64,000 nucleotides of DNA from Bacillus sp. OxB-1 (GTDB lineage: Bacteria; Bacillota; Bacilli; Bacillales_A; Planococcaceae), in contig NZ_AP013294.1 in NCBI RefSeq assembly GCF_000829195.1, forward strand, positions 1,995,001-2,059,000. Reading direction: 5' to 3'. The position numbers and the translations under genes are program-made. Under the pieces are notes generated by a model that had not been told where the DNA came from, did not search any database, and saw nothing but the letters and a program-made list of their open reading frames with translations. Shown here one piece after another: positions 34,430 through 44,385 of the stretch. Within the stretch, counting starts at the first letter, position 1, and every line of letters starts with the position of its first letter.

Positions 34430-36630
34430 AAAAAAAGTTTCGATTCCAATGGGGAGCCTTTCTGATGTTTGTAGTTTACGGAGGGCTCTTTTTCCTTTTA
34501 TTCGGAAGATTGCTTTTCATCCAGATCACCGGGCAGGCGGAAGGTAGGGTGATGGCCACCTTGGCTGAAGCAAAGTATGCCAGGGAATCCATCCTGAAGG
34601 CGAACCGTGGGACGATTGTGGACCGCAATGGCGAATTGATCGCCTCCGACACATTGAGCTATAAGCTCATTGCCGTGCTGAATGAAAAGGCAAGCAATGA
34701 TTCCAAGAAGTTGCGGCATGTCGTGGATTACGAAAAGACCGCGGAAGTGCTGGCAGAACACATTCCGCTTGAAAAAGATAAAATCCTGTCCGTTATGATG
34801 GATGCAAAAGCGGCGAATAAGGATGTCTATCAAGTGGAGTTCGGCAAGGCGGGTCGCGACGTCAGCCATGAAACGGTTATGGCGATCCGGGAGCATGACC
34901 TGCCGGGCATCCTGTTCATCGAAGATAAAAAGAGATTCTATCCGAATGGCGTGTTCGCTTCCTACTTAGTCGGGTTTGCGACGAGGGAAGAGGATAAAGA
35001 TAAAAATATCATTACCGTCGGCAAAATGGGGCTGGAGAAGACATACAATGATGAATTGAACGGCACGGATGGGAAAGTGAATTTCGAATCCGACCGCTGG
35101 GGATTTATCTTACCTAATTCGGAAAAAATGATCACACCTGCACAACACGGTCATGAAATTGAGCTGACCCTTGACAAAACAATCCAAAATTTCGTGGAAG
35201 ATGCGCTGAATCGCGTGGAAAAGGAATATTCACCTAAAAAGATGATGGTCATCGTAGCAAATCCGAAAACAGGTGAGGTTTTGGCGATGAGTCAACGGCC
35301 GTCCTTCCATCCCGGTACCCGGGAAGGGCTGACGGAAAATTGGTTGAATGAAGCGGTCGAACAAACAATCGAGCCTGGTTCGACGACGAAAATGTTCACG
35401 TTGGCCGCCGCAATAGAGGAAAAGAAATGGGATCCGGGCGCATATTATAAGTCCGGGCAATATACCGTATATGATCGGACAATCCGCGACGTCGTCCGCC
35501 AAGGATGGGGGACGATCACATTTTTAGATGGATTCCAAAGATCCTCCAACGTTGCGATGGCATATTTGCTTGAAAGAATAGGAGATAAAAAATTCATCGA
35601 ATACATGCACTCATTCGGATTCGGTCAAAAAGTCGGCATCGATTTGCCGAATGAGGCATCGGGCATCATCTTGGATCGGTATCCAAGTGAGCGGTTGACG
35701 ACAGCTTACGGACAAGGTTCGACTGTCACACCCATTCAAATGATCCAAGCAGCCACGGCCATCGCCAATGATGGCGTTATGATGAAACCGTATGTCATCC
35801 GTTCCATCAAGGATCCGAATACCGGGAAAATCGTCCAAAGCCGTAAGCCCGAAAAAAGCGGGACGCCGATCTCTGCCCAAACTGCGAAACAAGTGAGAGA
35901 GATTCTGGCTTCCACCGTCACATCGGATATCGGTACCGGTAGACCGTTTGCGCTGCAGGAATATTCAGTCGGCGGTAAGACCGGTACGGCGGAAATCTCA
36001 TCCGGTGGACGCTATTTGTCCGGAAACGGAAATTATCTTTATTCCTTCCTTGGCATGGCACCGATCGAGGATCCTCAATTGTTGACATATGTCTATGTGC
36101 AACAGCCTAGATTAGGAGATGGAGAGTATGGTTCCAAACCGGTTTCGGAAGTATTCAACTCGGTCATGGAGAGCAGCTTGAAGTATTTGAACATCGTGCC
36201 GGAAGGGGAGACGACAGTTGAACCGACTGCGCTCCCGTCGCTCGTTGGAAAAGAGTCTGCAGATGCAGCAGAAACACTACAGGAAAAGGGCTTCGTCCCG
36301 GTCGTCATCGGGGAGGGGGGCATTGTCGAAGGGCAATATCCGGAGGGAAGCAGCGGGCTTGGAAAAGGCTCCCTTGTTTTATTGAAGACGGATGGTCCAA
36401 CAACATTGCCTGACTTCACCGGTTGGTCCAAGAAAATGGTGTTTTCCTTTACCTTGTTATCGGGCTTGGATATCCGCATGAATGGGGACGGCTATGCCAT
36501 CGAACAAAGCTTGTCGCAAGGGACGGTCGTCGGACCTGAAGATCCTCTCGTCATCCATTTGCAGCCCCCTTCGGAACAGTTTAAGCCGAAAGAGGAGCAG
36601 GGGGAGGAGGAAACTATTATCGGAGGTTGA
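34426..36630 (+). CDS. pbpB: Penicillin-binding protein 2B, division transpeptidase, with PASTA domains
   Basis: 734 aa class B PBP for septal cross-linking. Membrane anchor (about residues 10-30), dimerisation domain with RGTIVDRNGELIA, transpeptidase with catalytic Ser in EPGSTTKMF, SSNVAM (SxN) and GKTGTAE. Two C-terminal PASTA repeats (about 600-720). The start overlaps ftsL. The frame is open further upstream within ftsL, so the ATGA start is chosen. Confidence 0.96.
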   Translation: MKKKFRFQWGAFLMFVVYGGLFFLLFGRLLFIQITGQAEGRVMATLAEAKYARESILKANRGTIVDRNGELIASDTLSYKLIAVLNEKASNDSKKLRHVVDYEKTAEVLAEHIPLEKDKILSVMMDAKAANKDVYQVEFGKAGRDVSHETVMAIREHDLPGILFIEDKKRFYPNGVFASYLVGFATREEDKDKNIITVGKMGLEKTYNDELNGTDGKVNFESDRWGFILPNSEKMITPAQHGHEIELTLDKTIQNFVEDALNRVEKEYSPKKMMVIVANPKTGEVLAMSQRPSFHPGTREGLTENWLNEAVEQTIEPGSTTKMFTLAAAIEEKKWDPGAYYKSGQYTVYDRTIRDVVRQGWGTITFLDGFQRSSNVAMAYLLERIGDKKFIEYMHSFGFGQKVGIDLPNEASGIILDRYPSERLTTAYGQGSTVTPIQMIQAATAIANDGVMMKPYVIRSIKDPNTGKIVQSRKPEKSGTPISAQTAKQVREILASTVTSDIGTGRPFALQEYSVGGKTGTAEISSGGRYLSGNGNYLYSFLGMAPIEDPQLLTYVYVQQPRLGDGEYGSKPVSEVFNSVMESSLKYLNIVPEGETTVEPTALPSLVGKESADAAETLQEKGFVPVVIGEGGIVEGQYPEGSSGLGKGSLVLLKTDGPTTLPDFTGWSKKMVFSFTLLSGLDIRMNGDGYAIEQSLSQGTVVGPEDPLVIHLQPPSEQFKPKEEQGEEETIIGG

Positions 36631-36678
36631 CGAATAGCCGTTCACTCCTGTTCATACCTTGGTAGAAAAACAGGAGGC

Positions 36679-38601
36679 GTGTTTTCGCTGCGTTCCATGA
36701 TCGATTTGCAATCTAAAAAAAGATTACGTGCCGTGTTCGTACTATTTCTCATATTGCTTGGTAGTGTCGTAGGAAAGCTGTTTTATAGCCAAATCGTAAA
36801 GCATGAAATACTGAAAGAGCGGGCGGAAGTGAATTGGGATCGGGAAATCCCGTTTGGCGGGAAACGCGGGGATATTCTCGATCGCAACGGCAATCTGATT
36901 GTCGGCAACCAGCTCGCGCCTACTTTGTATTTCATGCCATCCCAAAACGAGGATATAAAAAGTACAGCCAATACGCTAGCCACCATCCTGGGGGCTGATC
37001 CGGCGAAGCTGGAAGAGAAGATGTCCGAAAAGGCGTATATGGTCAAATTGGCGCCGGAAGGGAAAAATATTACGCAGGAACAGGCCGAGGAAGTTGCCAA
37101 GCTCCAGCTGGACGGCCTTTATACAGGAGTCGATTTCGTCAGGCATTATCCGAACGGCGAATTGCTGTCTAGGCTGATCGGATTCACTGGCTATGACGGG
37201 GATGGCCTGGCGGGAATCGAATATGCGTATGATGAATTTCTACGGGGCACCGGCGACAAGATCCGATTGTTCACGGACGCGAAAGGGGTGCCCCTCCCTC
37301 ATGTGGATGATGGGTTCAAGACGGGCAAAGAAGGAGCGTCCGTCGAATTGACGATCGATATCCGGATGCAGAAGATCGTAGAGCGCGAGCTATTGCAAGC
37401 GATGGAAAAATACGATGCCGAACAGGCATTGTCCATCGTGATGAATCCGAAAACCGGCGAAATCTTGGCCCTTGCTTCCGCCCCGAATTTCCACCCTGCG
37501 AATTATCAAAAGGTGGACCCGAGTATCTATAACCGGAATCTACCGGTTTGGATGACATTTGAACCGGGGTCCACCTTTAAAATCGTTACGTTGGCAGCGG
37601 GACTGGAAGAGAAATTGGTCGATCTCCACAACGAGCATTTTTATGATCCGGGCTATACGATGGTCGGCAATGCAAGGCTTCGCTGTTGGAAACGGGAAGG
37701 ACATAAAGATCAAACCTTTCTGGAAGTCGTCGAAAACTCATGCAACCCGGGCTTTATCGAAATCGGCCAGCGGCTTGGAGCTGAAAAACTTTCCAAATAC
37801 ATCAGGGATTTCGGATTTGGCCAATCGACAAAATCGGGGATCGCGGGCGAAGCGAATGGTATTTTATTTTCCAAAGAGGCATTCGGCCCAGTCGAGCAAG
37901 CGACGACGGCATTCGGCCAAGGGATTTCCGTGACGCCGATCCAGCAAGTTCAAGCAGTGGCTGCAGCGATAAATGGTGGATATTTATATAGGCCGTATAT
38001 TGTGAAGGAAATTACGGATTCTAAAGGGAATCCACTTCAAACCTTTGAACCGGATATGCAGCGGCGCGTTATCGGGGAGGAAGCGTCGAAGCAAGTGAGG
38101 GAAGCGCTTGAGTCTGTTGTTGCCAACGGCTCGGGCCGCAATGCGTTCACCGATGGACTGCGAGTTGGCGGTAAGACGGGGACGGCCCAAAAAGTGCAGG
38201 ATGGCCGTTACAAAGATGGCGATTACATTGTATCGTTCATCGGCTTCGCTCCGGCGGATGATCCTGAACTGCTTGTTTACACAGCTGTGGATAGTCCGAA
38301 AAACTCCGTTCAATTCGGCGGTGTCATCGCTGCTCCGATTGTTGGAAGGATTATCGAAGAAATCGCACCGTTGGCTGGCATTTCCAAAAGAGAGGGCCAG
38401 ATTGAAAAGGAGTATCGGTGGGGAGACACCCTCACCCATCGGGCACCTGACCTGACAGGGATGACCCGTGGGAAAATCATGAGTCAATTGCATACGTATC
38501 GCATCGAATGGCATGGTTCAGGAGAACAGGTAAAATATCAGTTGCCGGCACCGGATACGTTGATTACGATAGAGGATGTCATTCATGTCTATACGGAATG
38601 A
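36679..38601 (+). CDS. spoVD: Stage V sporulation protein D, spore cortex transpeptidase
   Basis: 640 aa class B PBP required for cortex peptidoglycan. Membrane anchor, RGDILDRNGNLI, catalytic EPGSTFKIV, SCNPGF (SxN), GKTGTAQ, and one C-terminal PASTA domain (about 580-640: TLTHRAPDLTGMTRGKIM). The sequence LRCWKREGH and FGQGISVTPIQQV closely follows B. subtilis SpoVD. CAGGAGGC abuts the GTG at 36679, so the true start may be ATG 36697 or between. murE, which should follow, is absent. Confidence 0.93.
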   Translation: MFSLRSMIDLQSKKRLRAVFVLFLILLGSVVGKLFYSQIVKHEILKERAEVNWDREIPFGGKRGDILDRNGNLIVGNQLAPTLYFMPSQNEDIKSTANTLATILGADPAKLEEKMSEKAYMVKLAPEGKNITQEQAEEVAKLQLDGLYTGVDFVRHYPNGELLSRLIGFTGYDGDGLAGIEYAYDEFLRGTGDKIRLFTDAKGVPLPHVDDGFKTGKEGASVELTIDIRMQKIVERELLQAMEKYDAEQALSIVMNPKTGEILALASAPNFHPANYQKVDPSIYNRNLPVWMTFEPGSTFKIVTLAAGLEEKLVDLHNEHFYDPGYTMVGNARLRCWKREGHKDQTFLEVVENSCNPGFIEIGQRLGAEKLSKYIRDFGFGQSTKSGIAGEANGILFSKEAFGPVEQATTAFGQGISVTPIQQVQAVAAAINGGYLYRPYIVKEITDSKGNPLQTFEPDMQRRVIGEEASKQVREALESVVANGSGRNAFTDGLRVGGKTGTAQKVQDGRYKDGDYIVSFIGFAPADDPELLVYTAVDSPKNSVQFGGVIAAPIVGRIIEEIAPLAGISKREGQIEKEYRWGDTLTHRAPDLTGMTRGKIMSQLHTYRIEWHGSGEQVKYQLPAPDTLITIEDVIHVYTE

Positions 38602-38620
38602 ATGATGAATTGCAAAGGCT

Positions 38621-38647
38621 GGCACGGCAGGGAATTCTTGCCGTGCC
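38621..38647 (+). other. Hairpin in the spoVD-mraY gap where murE is missing
   Basis: GGCACGGCA / TGCCGTGCC perfect 9-bp stem with a nine-base loop containing GAATTC. No T tract follows, so it is not a terminator; mraY begins 24 bp later. Confidence 0.6.
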
Positions 38648-38671
38648 GGTAGGATAGAAGGAGAAAAAAAC

Positions 38672-39643
38672 ATGACACTCGCCACGACTTTGACTGCCAT
38701 TTCGGTAGCATTCATTGCTTCGGCAATATTAGGAGTTTTCATCCTCCCTGCGTTGAGGAGAATGAAATTCGGACAGAGCATCCGGGAAGAGGGACCGGAA
38801 TCCCATCAGAAGAAAGCGGGAACCCCGACGATGGGCGGCCTTATCTTCATCGGTTCCATCATCATCGCCACTCTTGCCCTATCATCCATTTACGATGTGA
38901 TGACAACCCAGACCATCGTTCTCTTGATCGTCTTTGTCGGTTTCGGGATCATCGGCTTCCTAGATGATTTCATCATCGTCGTCTTGAAGAGGAATTTAGG
39001 ATTGACCTCCCTGCAAAAACTGGCAGGTCAAATCATCGTCGCCATCTTGGCCTTTTTCCTTTTGAAGCTCGGACCGTTTGATACGACGGTTAAATTGCCT
39101 TTTACAGATTTCACGATAGAATTGGGCGTATTTTATGTGGCGTTCCTATTGTTTTGGCTTGTCGGCTTTTCCAATGCAGTCAATCTGACGGATGGGCTGG
39201 ACGGCCTTGTCGCCGGAACTTCATCTATTGCATTCGGCGCGTTTGGCGTCCACGCGCTGCTGTTCGGCCAGCTGGACATTGCCATGTTCGCATTTGTCGC
39301 CACTGGGGCGATGCTCGGCTTTCTATTATTCAATGTCAAGCCGGCAAAAGTGTTCATGGGCGATACGGGATCGCTCGCACTCGGGGGAGCGCTTGCGATG
39401 ATTTCCGTTCTTATCAAGCAGGAATTCCTCCTCCTTGTGATCGGAATCGTCTATGTAATTGAAACGCTGTCCGTCATCATTCAAGTGATCAGTTTTAAAA
39501 CGACAGGCAAGCGGGTATTCAAGATGAGTCCGATCCATCATCACTTTGAATTATCGGGTTGGTCGGAATGGAAAGTCGTCCTGGTGTTTTGGGGAGTCGC
39601 CTTCCTTGCAGCCATCGTCCCTGTCATATTGGAGGTGATGTAA
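38672..39643 (+). CDS. mraY: Phospho-N-acetylmuramoyl-pentapeptide transferase MraY
   Basis: 323 aa with ten helices. Makes lipid I from UDP-MurNAc-pentapeptide. Motifs: KKAGTPTMGGL, LDDFIIVVLKRNLGL, NLTDGLDGLVAG, FMGDTGSLALGG and MSPIHHHFELSGWSE. GAAGGAG precedes the ATG. murD starts immediately after its stop. Confidence 0.97.
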   Translation: MTLATTLTAISVAFIASAILGVFILPALRRMKFGQSIREEGPESHQKKAGTPTMGGLIFIGSIIIATLALSSIYDVMTTQTIVLLIVFVGFGIIGFLDDFIIVVLKRNLGLTSLQKLAGQIIVAILAFFLLKLGPFDTTVKLPFTDFTIELGVFYVAFLLFWLVGFSNAVNLTDGLDGLVAGTSSIAFGAFGVHALLFGQLDIAMFAFVATGAMLGFLLFNVKPAKVFMGDTGSLALGGALAMISVLIKQEFLLLVIGIVYVIETLSVIIQVISFKTTGKRVFKMSPIHHHFELSGWSEWKVVLVFWGVAFLAAIVPVILEVM

Positions 39644-40993
39644 ATGAAAAACCAGGAATTTTTCAAGGGGATGAATGTCCTCGTCCTCGGTCTTGCGAAG
39701 AGCGGGGTGGCGGCTGCGAATTTGCTGCATTCTATCGGCGCGACCGTCACAGTGAATGATGCATCACCAGAGAAAGAGGATGAGGAAGTGAAATCGCTTC
39801 GGGAAGCGGGGGTCACAGTTATTTGTGGTGGGCATCCTCCCGGAATTGTCAATAATGACTTTGACTTGGTCGTCAAAAACCCGGGCATCCCTTATCATAA
39901 TCCAGTAGTCCATGAAGCACTCCAGCGCGGCATTCCAGTCTGGACCGAAATCGAACTTACATATCGCATCAGTGAGGCTCCGATCATCGCCATCACCGGA
40001 TCGAACGGCAAAACGACCACGACTACGCTCCTATTCCATATGCTCAACATCGGGAAAAAGCATCCGTTGATTGCCGGGAATATCGGAACGGTTTCCTGTT
40101 CGGTCGCCGAAAAGGCGACGGAGGATAATATCATCGTCTTGGAAGCTTCCTCCTTCCAACTGATGGGGACGGAAGCCTTCCGTCCGAAAATCTCGATTTG
40201 GACCAATTTATATGATTCCCATTTGGATTATCATGGTTCGTCCGAAGCCTATGCGGAAGCGAAGTTCGCAATTGCGAAGAACCAATTGGAAAGCGATTAT
40301 TTTATTTACAACGCTGACCAGCCGGAAATCGAAAAGTATGCGGCTTCGACAACAGCGACGAAAATTCCGTTCTCGCTCAAGGGCAGAACGGAATTCGGGA
40401 TATCCGCGGATGAGGACGGAATATATTGGAATGGGGAGCCGTATGTGTCCCGTTCCATCATCATGCTGCCGGGTCAACACAATTTGGAAAACATTCTCTC
40501 CGCCACAGCAGCTGCAATTTTGTCTGGCTGTGATAAAATTGCTATCGAGAATGTACTTAGTTCCTTCACCGGAGTCAGACATCGGATGCAGTTCGTCAAG
40601 GAATCGAAGGGACGTAAATTTTACAATGATTCCAAAGCGACGAATACATTGGCAACGAAAAGCGCCTTAACGGCTTTTCATGGACCGATCGTGTTGCTTG
40701 CCGGCGGCCTGGACCGGGGACATTCATTCGAAGAGCTCCGGCCTTATATGACGAATGTCAAAGCGGTTGTCTGCCTCGGAGAAACGGCAGGAAGATTCGC
40801 CAAGTTCGCTAAATCTTGCGGCGTGCCGGACATCCTGCTCGCCGACAGCATGGAAGACGCAGTCCAGAAGGCATTTCCATTGTCGGATGCAGGGGACACG
40901 ATTTTACTTTCGCCCGCATGCGCCAGTTGGGATCAATATCCGAACTTCGAAACACGCGGTGATCATTTCATCGAAGCTGTCATGAAATTGTAA
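39644..40993 (+). CDS. murD: UDP-N-acetylmuramoylalanine--D-glutamate ligase MurD
   Basis: 449 aa Mur ligase adding D-Glu. N-terminal Rossmann VLVLGLAKSGVAAANLL, P-loop ITGSNGKTTTTT, LEASSFQL, LDYHGSSEAYAEAKFAI, YNDSKATN and LSPACASWDQYPNFETRGD. Ribosome site GGAGGTGAT is inside the end of mraY. Confidence 0.97.
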   Translation: MKNQEFFKGMNVLVLGLAKSGVAAANLLHSIGATVTVNDASPEKEDEEVKSLREAGVTVICGGHPPGIVNNDFDLVVKNPGIPYHNPVVHEALQRGIPVWTEIELTYRISEAPIIAITGSNGKTTTTTLLFHMLNIGKKHPLIAGNIGTVSCSVAEKATEDNIIVLEASSFQLMGTEAFRPKISIWTNLYDSHLDYHGSSEAYAEAKFAIAKNQLESDYFIYNADQPEIEKYAASTTATKIPFSLKGRTEFGISADEDGIYWNGEPYVSRSIIMLPGQHNLENILSATAAAILSGCDKIAIENVLSSFTGVRHRMQFVKESKGRKFYNDSKATNTLATKSALTAFHGPIVLLAGGLDRGHSFEELRPYMTNVKAVVCLGETAGRFAKFAKSCGVPDILLADSMEDAVQKAFPLSDAGDTILLSPACASWDQYPNFETRGDHFIEAVMKL

Positions 40994-41049
40994 TCGTTCC
41001 ATGAAAACCGGGTCTGATTTTTTGACCTTTGTCAGTAATTTTCGGAAGG

Positions 41050-42141
41050 ATGCGTTCACTGGATAGAAAGTTGAAGATGGCTTTTATCGTTTCAGCCATG
41101 GGACTTTCCCTGATCGGGCTGGCTTTCGTGCATTCGGCCGGCTCCTATTGGGGCACGGTGAGATATGCGGATACCTCGCCATTCATCGTCAAGCAGGGGA
41201 TTTATATGGCTGTCTCGATCGCCATTGCCTTCCTGATCATGAAGAGCCCTTGGACGTCGAATCCACGTGCGTGGACCGTATTCTATTATGCTACGATCAT
41301 CTTGTTGGCACTCGTGCTCGTTCCCGGCATCGGGGCTGTCCGGAACGGGTCGCAAAGCTGGATCGCCCTCGGGCCGTTCAGCCTTCAGCCTGCCGAATTC
41401 GTCAAGGTGGCGCTCATCGGGAAACTCGCAACGGGCATCCGGAAGACGGGAGGCAGACAGAAGATCCAGCTGAGCCATTTCGCCTTGATTTTGCTCCCGG
41501 CGGCGCTGATCATGATGCAGCCAGACCTTGGCTCTGCCGTCATCATGATCGTCTCCGCATTTGTCATCCTCTTCATCGCAGGATACCCATTGTCCTTTTT
41601 CGCAATTCTCGGGTTTACCGGCGTCGGTGCGTTTATCGCTTTGATTGCTACTGCACCTTACCGGATCGATCGGATCAAATCTTATATCGATCCGTGGAGC
41701 GACCCCCTCGGAACCGGGTTCCAAGGGATCCAGTCCTTGTTCGCGATAGCGCCGGGCGGTCTGTTCGGCCATGGTTATGGCAACAGTCGACAAAAGTATT
41801 TATACTTGCCCGAACCGCAAAATGATTTCATCTTCTCGATCATTGCGGAGGAGACGGGGTTCATCGGGGCCACCTTCGTCCTTTTCCTCTTTAGTGTCCT
41901 GCTAGTGGCAGGATGCGGGATTGCAATCAGGACGGCGAGCCGCGCCGAATTCCTTATCGTTGCCGGAATGGGGGCGATGATCATCTTCCAAACTTTTTTG
42001 AATGTCGGAGTCGTCACAGGGCTTCTGCCGGTGACCGGCGTGACATTGCCGTTTATCAGCTATGGCGGATCCTCTCTCATGACGACGTGGATGGCGGTGG
42101 GGACGATCCTCCATTTTGCGACGGTGAGAAATCATAGATAA
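41050..42141 (+). CDS. spoVE: SEDS family glycosyltransferase SpoVE/FtsW
   Basis: 363 aa, ten helices. SEDS peptidoglycan polymerase that works with a class B PBP. Motifs: RNGSQSWIALGPFSLQPAEFVK, QPDLGSAVIM, GPGGLFG-like APGGLFGHGYGNSRQKYLYLPEPQNDFIF, EETGFIG and ISYGGSS. Position after murD is that of SpoVE, partner of SpoVD in cortex synthesis, though the sequence alone cannot exclude FtsW. Start: ATG 41050 has CGGAAGG directly against it; TTG 41029 has no site. The genes murG and murB, expected next, are absent. Confidence 0.92.
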   Translation: MRSLDRKLKMAFIVSAMGLSLIGLAFVHSAGSYWGTVRYADTSPFIVKQGIYMAVSIAIAFLIMKSPWTSNPRAWTVFYYATIILLALVLVPGIGAVRNGSQSWIALGPFSLQPAEFVKVALIGKLATGIRKTGGRQKIQLSHFALILLPAALIMMQPDLGSAVIMIVSAFVILFIAGYPLSFFAILGFTGVGAFIALIATAPYRIDRIKSYIDPWSDPLGTGFQGIQSLFAIAPGGLFGHGYGNSRQKYLYLPEPQNDFIFSIIAEETGFIGATFVLFLFSVLLVAGCGIAIRTASRAEFLIVAGMGAMIIFQTFLNVGVVTGLLPVTGVTLPFISYGGSSLMTTWMAVGTILHFATVRNHR

Positions 42142-42155
42142 AAAGGAGGCACAGA

Positions 42156-42941
42156 ATGGATAAAGTCATTGATATAGAAGAGCGGATTCCTTCCATGAGG
42201 AAGAAAAGGCGCCGGAGAACGAATAAGAAATTCCTCTTTATCCTGACCGTATTCGTTCTTGCCCTTCTTGCCGTCCTTTATTTCCAATCGTCATACAGTA
42301 AACTGGACCAGATCCACGTGGTCGGTGCGCAACTGCATGATTCGGAGGATTACGTGAAACAAAGCGGCCTTCTGGAAGGGGATCCGGTCTGGGGATTCGG
42401 CATTGAAGAAATCGAACAGGCTGTTTCCCGGATGGACGGTGTCCGAAAGGTCGAAGTTTCGCGGAAATGGCTGCGGGATGCCGAGATTGCCGTGGTGGAA
42501 TGGAAACCGGTCGCCTATTTGTTTGACGGAACTCAATACGAACTCCTGTTGGAAAACGGGGATCTGTTCAAGGAAGGTGTCAAAATGGAGACGGAAGCGC
42601 CCATACTGAATAATTTTGATGACGCTGCAATTCGGGAAGAAATGACCGGCCAGTTGCTACAGGTGGATTCCGATGTCTATGATGCCATATCGGAAATCAT
42701 CTATGAAGGAACGGAAGATGACTCCGATCGCTTGAGAGTCTATATGAACGATGGTTATGAAGTGCGGGCAGTCATTTCTTCATTCGCCGATAAAATGAAT
42801 TATTATCCACAAGTGACGGCGCAATTGCAGGGTCATGAAAAAGGCGTCATCGACATGGAAGTTGGGACCTACTTCACCCCTTTCAGTGAAATGTATGGCT
42901 TGAATGAGGAGGGGGAATCCATTGACGAAGAAAACGAATGA
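42156..42941 (+). CDS. divIB: Cell division protein DivIB (FtsQ family)
   Basis: 261 aa bitopic divisome protein. Basic cytoplasmic N-terminus (KKRRRRTNKK), one helix (about residues 25-43), POTRA domain (YSKLDQIHVVGAQ onward), beta domain, acidic tail. AAAGGAGG precedes the ATG. It begins 14 bases after spoVE and overlaps ylxW by 20 bases. Confidence 0.93.
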   Translation: MDKVIDIEERIPSMRKKRRRRTNKKFLFILTVFVLALLAVLYFQSSYSKLDQIHVVGAQLHDSEDYVKQSGLLEGDPVWGFGIEEIEQAVSRMDGVRKVEVSRKWLRDAEIAVVEWKPVAYLFDGTQYELLLENGDLFKEGVKMETEAPILNNFDDAAIREEMTGQLLQVDSDVYDAISEIIYEGTEDDSDRLRVYMNDGYEVRAVISSFADKMNYYPQVTAQLQGHEKGVIDMEVGTYFTPFSEMYGLNEEGESIDEENE

Positions 42942-43644
42942 GGCCTACCGGAAAAAAGGCAGGCATATTCTATTCTCGGTCGTTTTCCTTGTGCTCGGAT
43001 TCATCTTGGCATTCTCTTATCGGACACTAGGTGCCAATCAGGAAGAGGAAGCGCTCTACTCGGCGGAATTCATCCAAGAGGAACAATACCGTGAAAATCT
43101 CGTCAATCAGCAAGAGCGGAACAAGGAATTGTTCGATGAGATAGCGGCAAAGCAGGAAGAGATCCGGCAATATGAACAGACGTTTTCCAAAGGTAAGGAA
43201 AACCATGCCGATCTAGTGGAAGAGGCGAAGGATCTCCGGCTGCTTCTAGGGGTCATCCCCGCAACAGGAAGCGGTGTGCGCGTCACCTTGAAAGATGGCG
43301 ACTATGATCCGGTGGAGCAGAACCCGAACGATTATATCGTTCATGAGAGCCATGTCCTGCGTGTCGTCAATGAACTGAAAATCGCCGGGGCGCAAGGTCT
43401 TGCCATCAACGGGCAGCGGATCACCTCCAATTCGTATATCAAGTGTACAGGCCCTGTCATCACAATCGATGGAAGGACTTTTCCGGCGCCGTTCACCATT
43501 GAAGCTGTCGGCGATATGGACGTGTTGTCGGCGGCCTTGCAATTGAAAGGCGGCGTAATCGATAGCCTTGTCCGTGATAATATTGTCGTCACGATGGAGC
43601 AGTCCAAAGAGATTAAACTGGCAGCCGTTCGAAATGAAAGCTGA
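42922..43644 (+). CDS. ylxW: DUF881 protein YlxW
   Basis: 240 aa. Single helix (about residues 13-32), coiled coil (YRENLVNQQERNKELFDEIAAKQEE), then a DUF881 domain (LLLGVIPATGSGVRVTLKDG, GAQGLAINGQRI). Start TTG 42922 is preceded by GGAGGGGG, within the end of divIB. The cell role is unknown; the gene is conserved between divIB and ftsA. Confidence 0.9.
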   Translation: MTKKTNEAYRKKGRHILFSVVFLVLGFILAFSYRTLGANQEEEALYSAEFIQEEQYRENLVNQQERNKELFDEIAAKQEEIRQYEQTFSKGKENHADLVEEAKDLRLLLGVIPATGSGVRVTLKDGDYDPVEQNPNDYIVHESHVLRVVNELKIAGAQGLAINGQRITSNSYIKCTGPVITIDGRTFPAPFTIEAVGDMDVLSAALQLKGGVIDSLVRDNIVVTMEQSKEIKLAAVRNES

Positions 43645-43663
43645 GTATTGAGAGGGTGGGTGG

Positions 43664-44383
43664 ATGAAAAAAAGAATTCAATGGCAATTTGTATTGATTC
43701 TCCTGATTGTCGGGTTCATGACAGCCGTCCAATACAATACAATGAAAAATCCGGAAGAACGGGATACGCGGGATCTTTGGGCCATCCGCAACGATTTGGC
43801 AGCCGAACAGAAACTTCATTCCGAATTGTTGTCCGAAATCCGGGATTTGGACAAGACCATCATCACGTATAAAATGCTCGGTGAAGATGATACGGGAAAG
43901 GCGCTTACCGATACGGTGGACAAGCTGAATCTGCAGGCCGGCATGACAGATATTGAAGGTCCGGGCATCCTGATAGAAGTGAAGCCTTCGCCGGAAAGCA
44001 TGGCATACGGCCTCCCGATTAACAGCGTTTCCCCCGATCTGCTGACCCGGTTCGTCAATGAAATCAACCGGTTCAAATGGGGGGCGTTGGAAATCGATGG
44101 AAAGCGCTACACCTTGTTGAGTTCCATCCGGGACATTAACGGCAAAACAACGGTCAACGGGCTGAACGTGTCCACGCCACCATTTTCAATAAAGATCATT
44201 TCCCAAACGTTGGAAGACAGTGAGAAGTTATACAATTATCTGCTGGCTTCTTCAATCCAAGATGATTTTTATCTTGAAGATCTCATTCTCGATATCGGAC
44301 AACCGACCGCCTCGATCCGGATTCGGGGTGGAGCGGAAGAATTTGAAAACCGGTTCTTAAAAGAATTGCCGAAAGGGGAATGA
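43664..44383 (+). CDS. ylxX: DUF881 protein YlxX
   Basis: 239 aa paralogue of YlxW with the same layout: helix (about residues 7-22), coiled coil, DUF881 domain with GMTDIEGPGILIEVKPS and FKWGALEIDGKRY. AGAGGGTGGG precedes the ATG. Its stop overlaps a possible sbp ATG (ATGA at 44380). Confidence 0.9.
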   Translation: MKKRIQWQFVLILLIVGFMTAVQYNTMKNPEERDTRDLWAIRNDLAAEQKLHSELLSEIRDLDKTIITYKMLGEDDTGKALTDTVDKLNLQAGMTDIEGPGILIEVKPSPESMAYGLPINSVSPDLLTRFVNEINRFKWGALEIDGKRYTLLSSIRDINGKTTVNGLNVSTPPFSIKIISQTLEDSEKLYNYLLASSIQDDFYLEDLILDIGQPTASIRIRGGAEEFENRFLKELPKGE

Positions 44384-44385
44384 CC

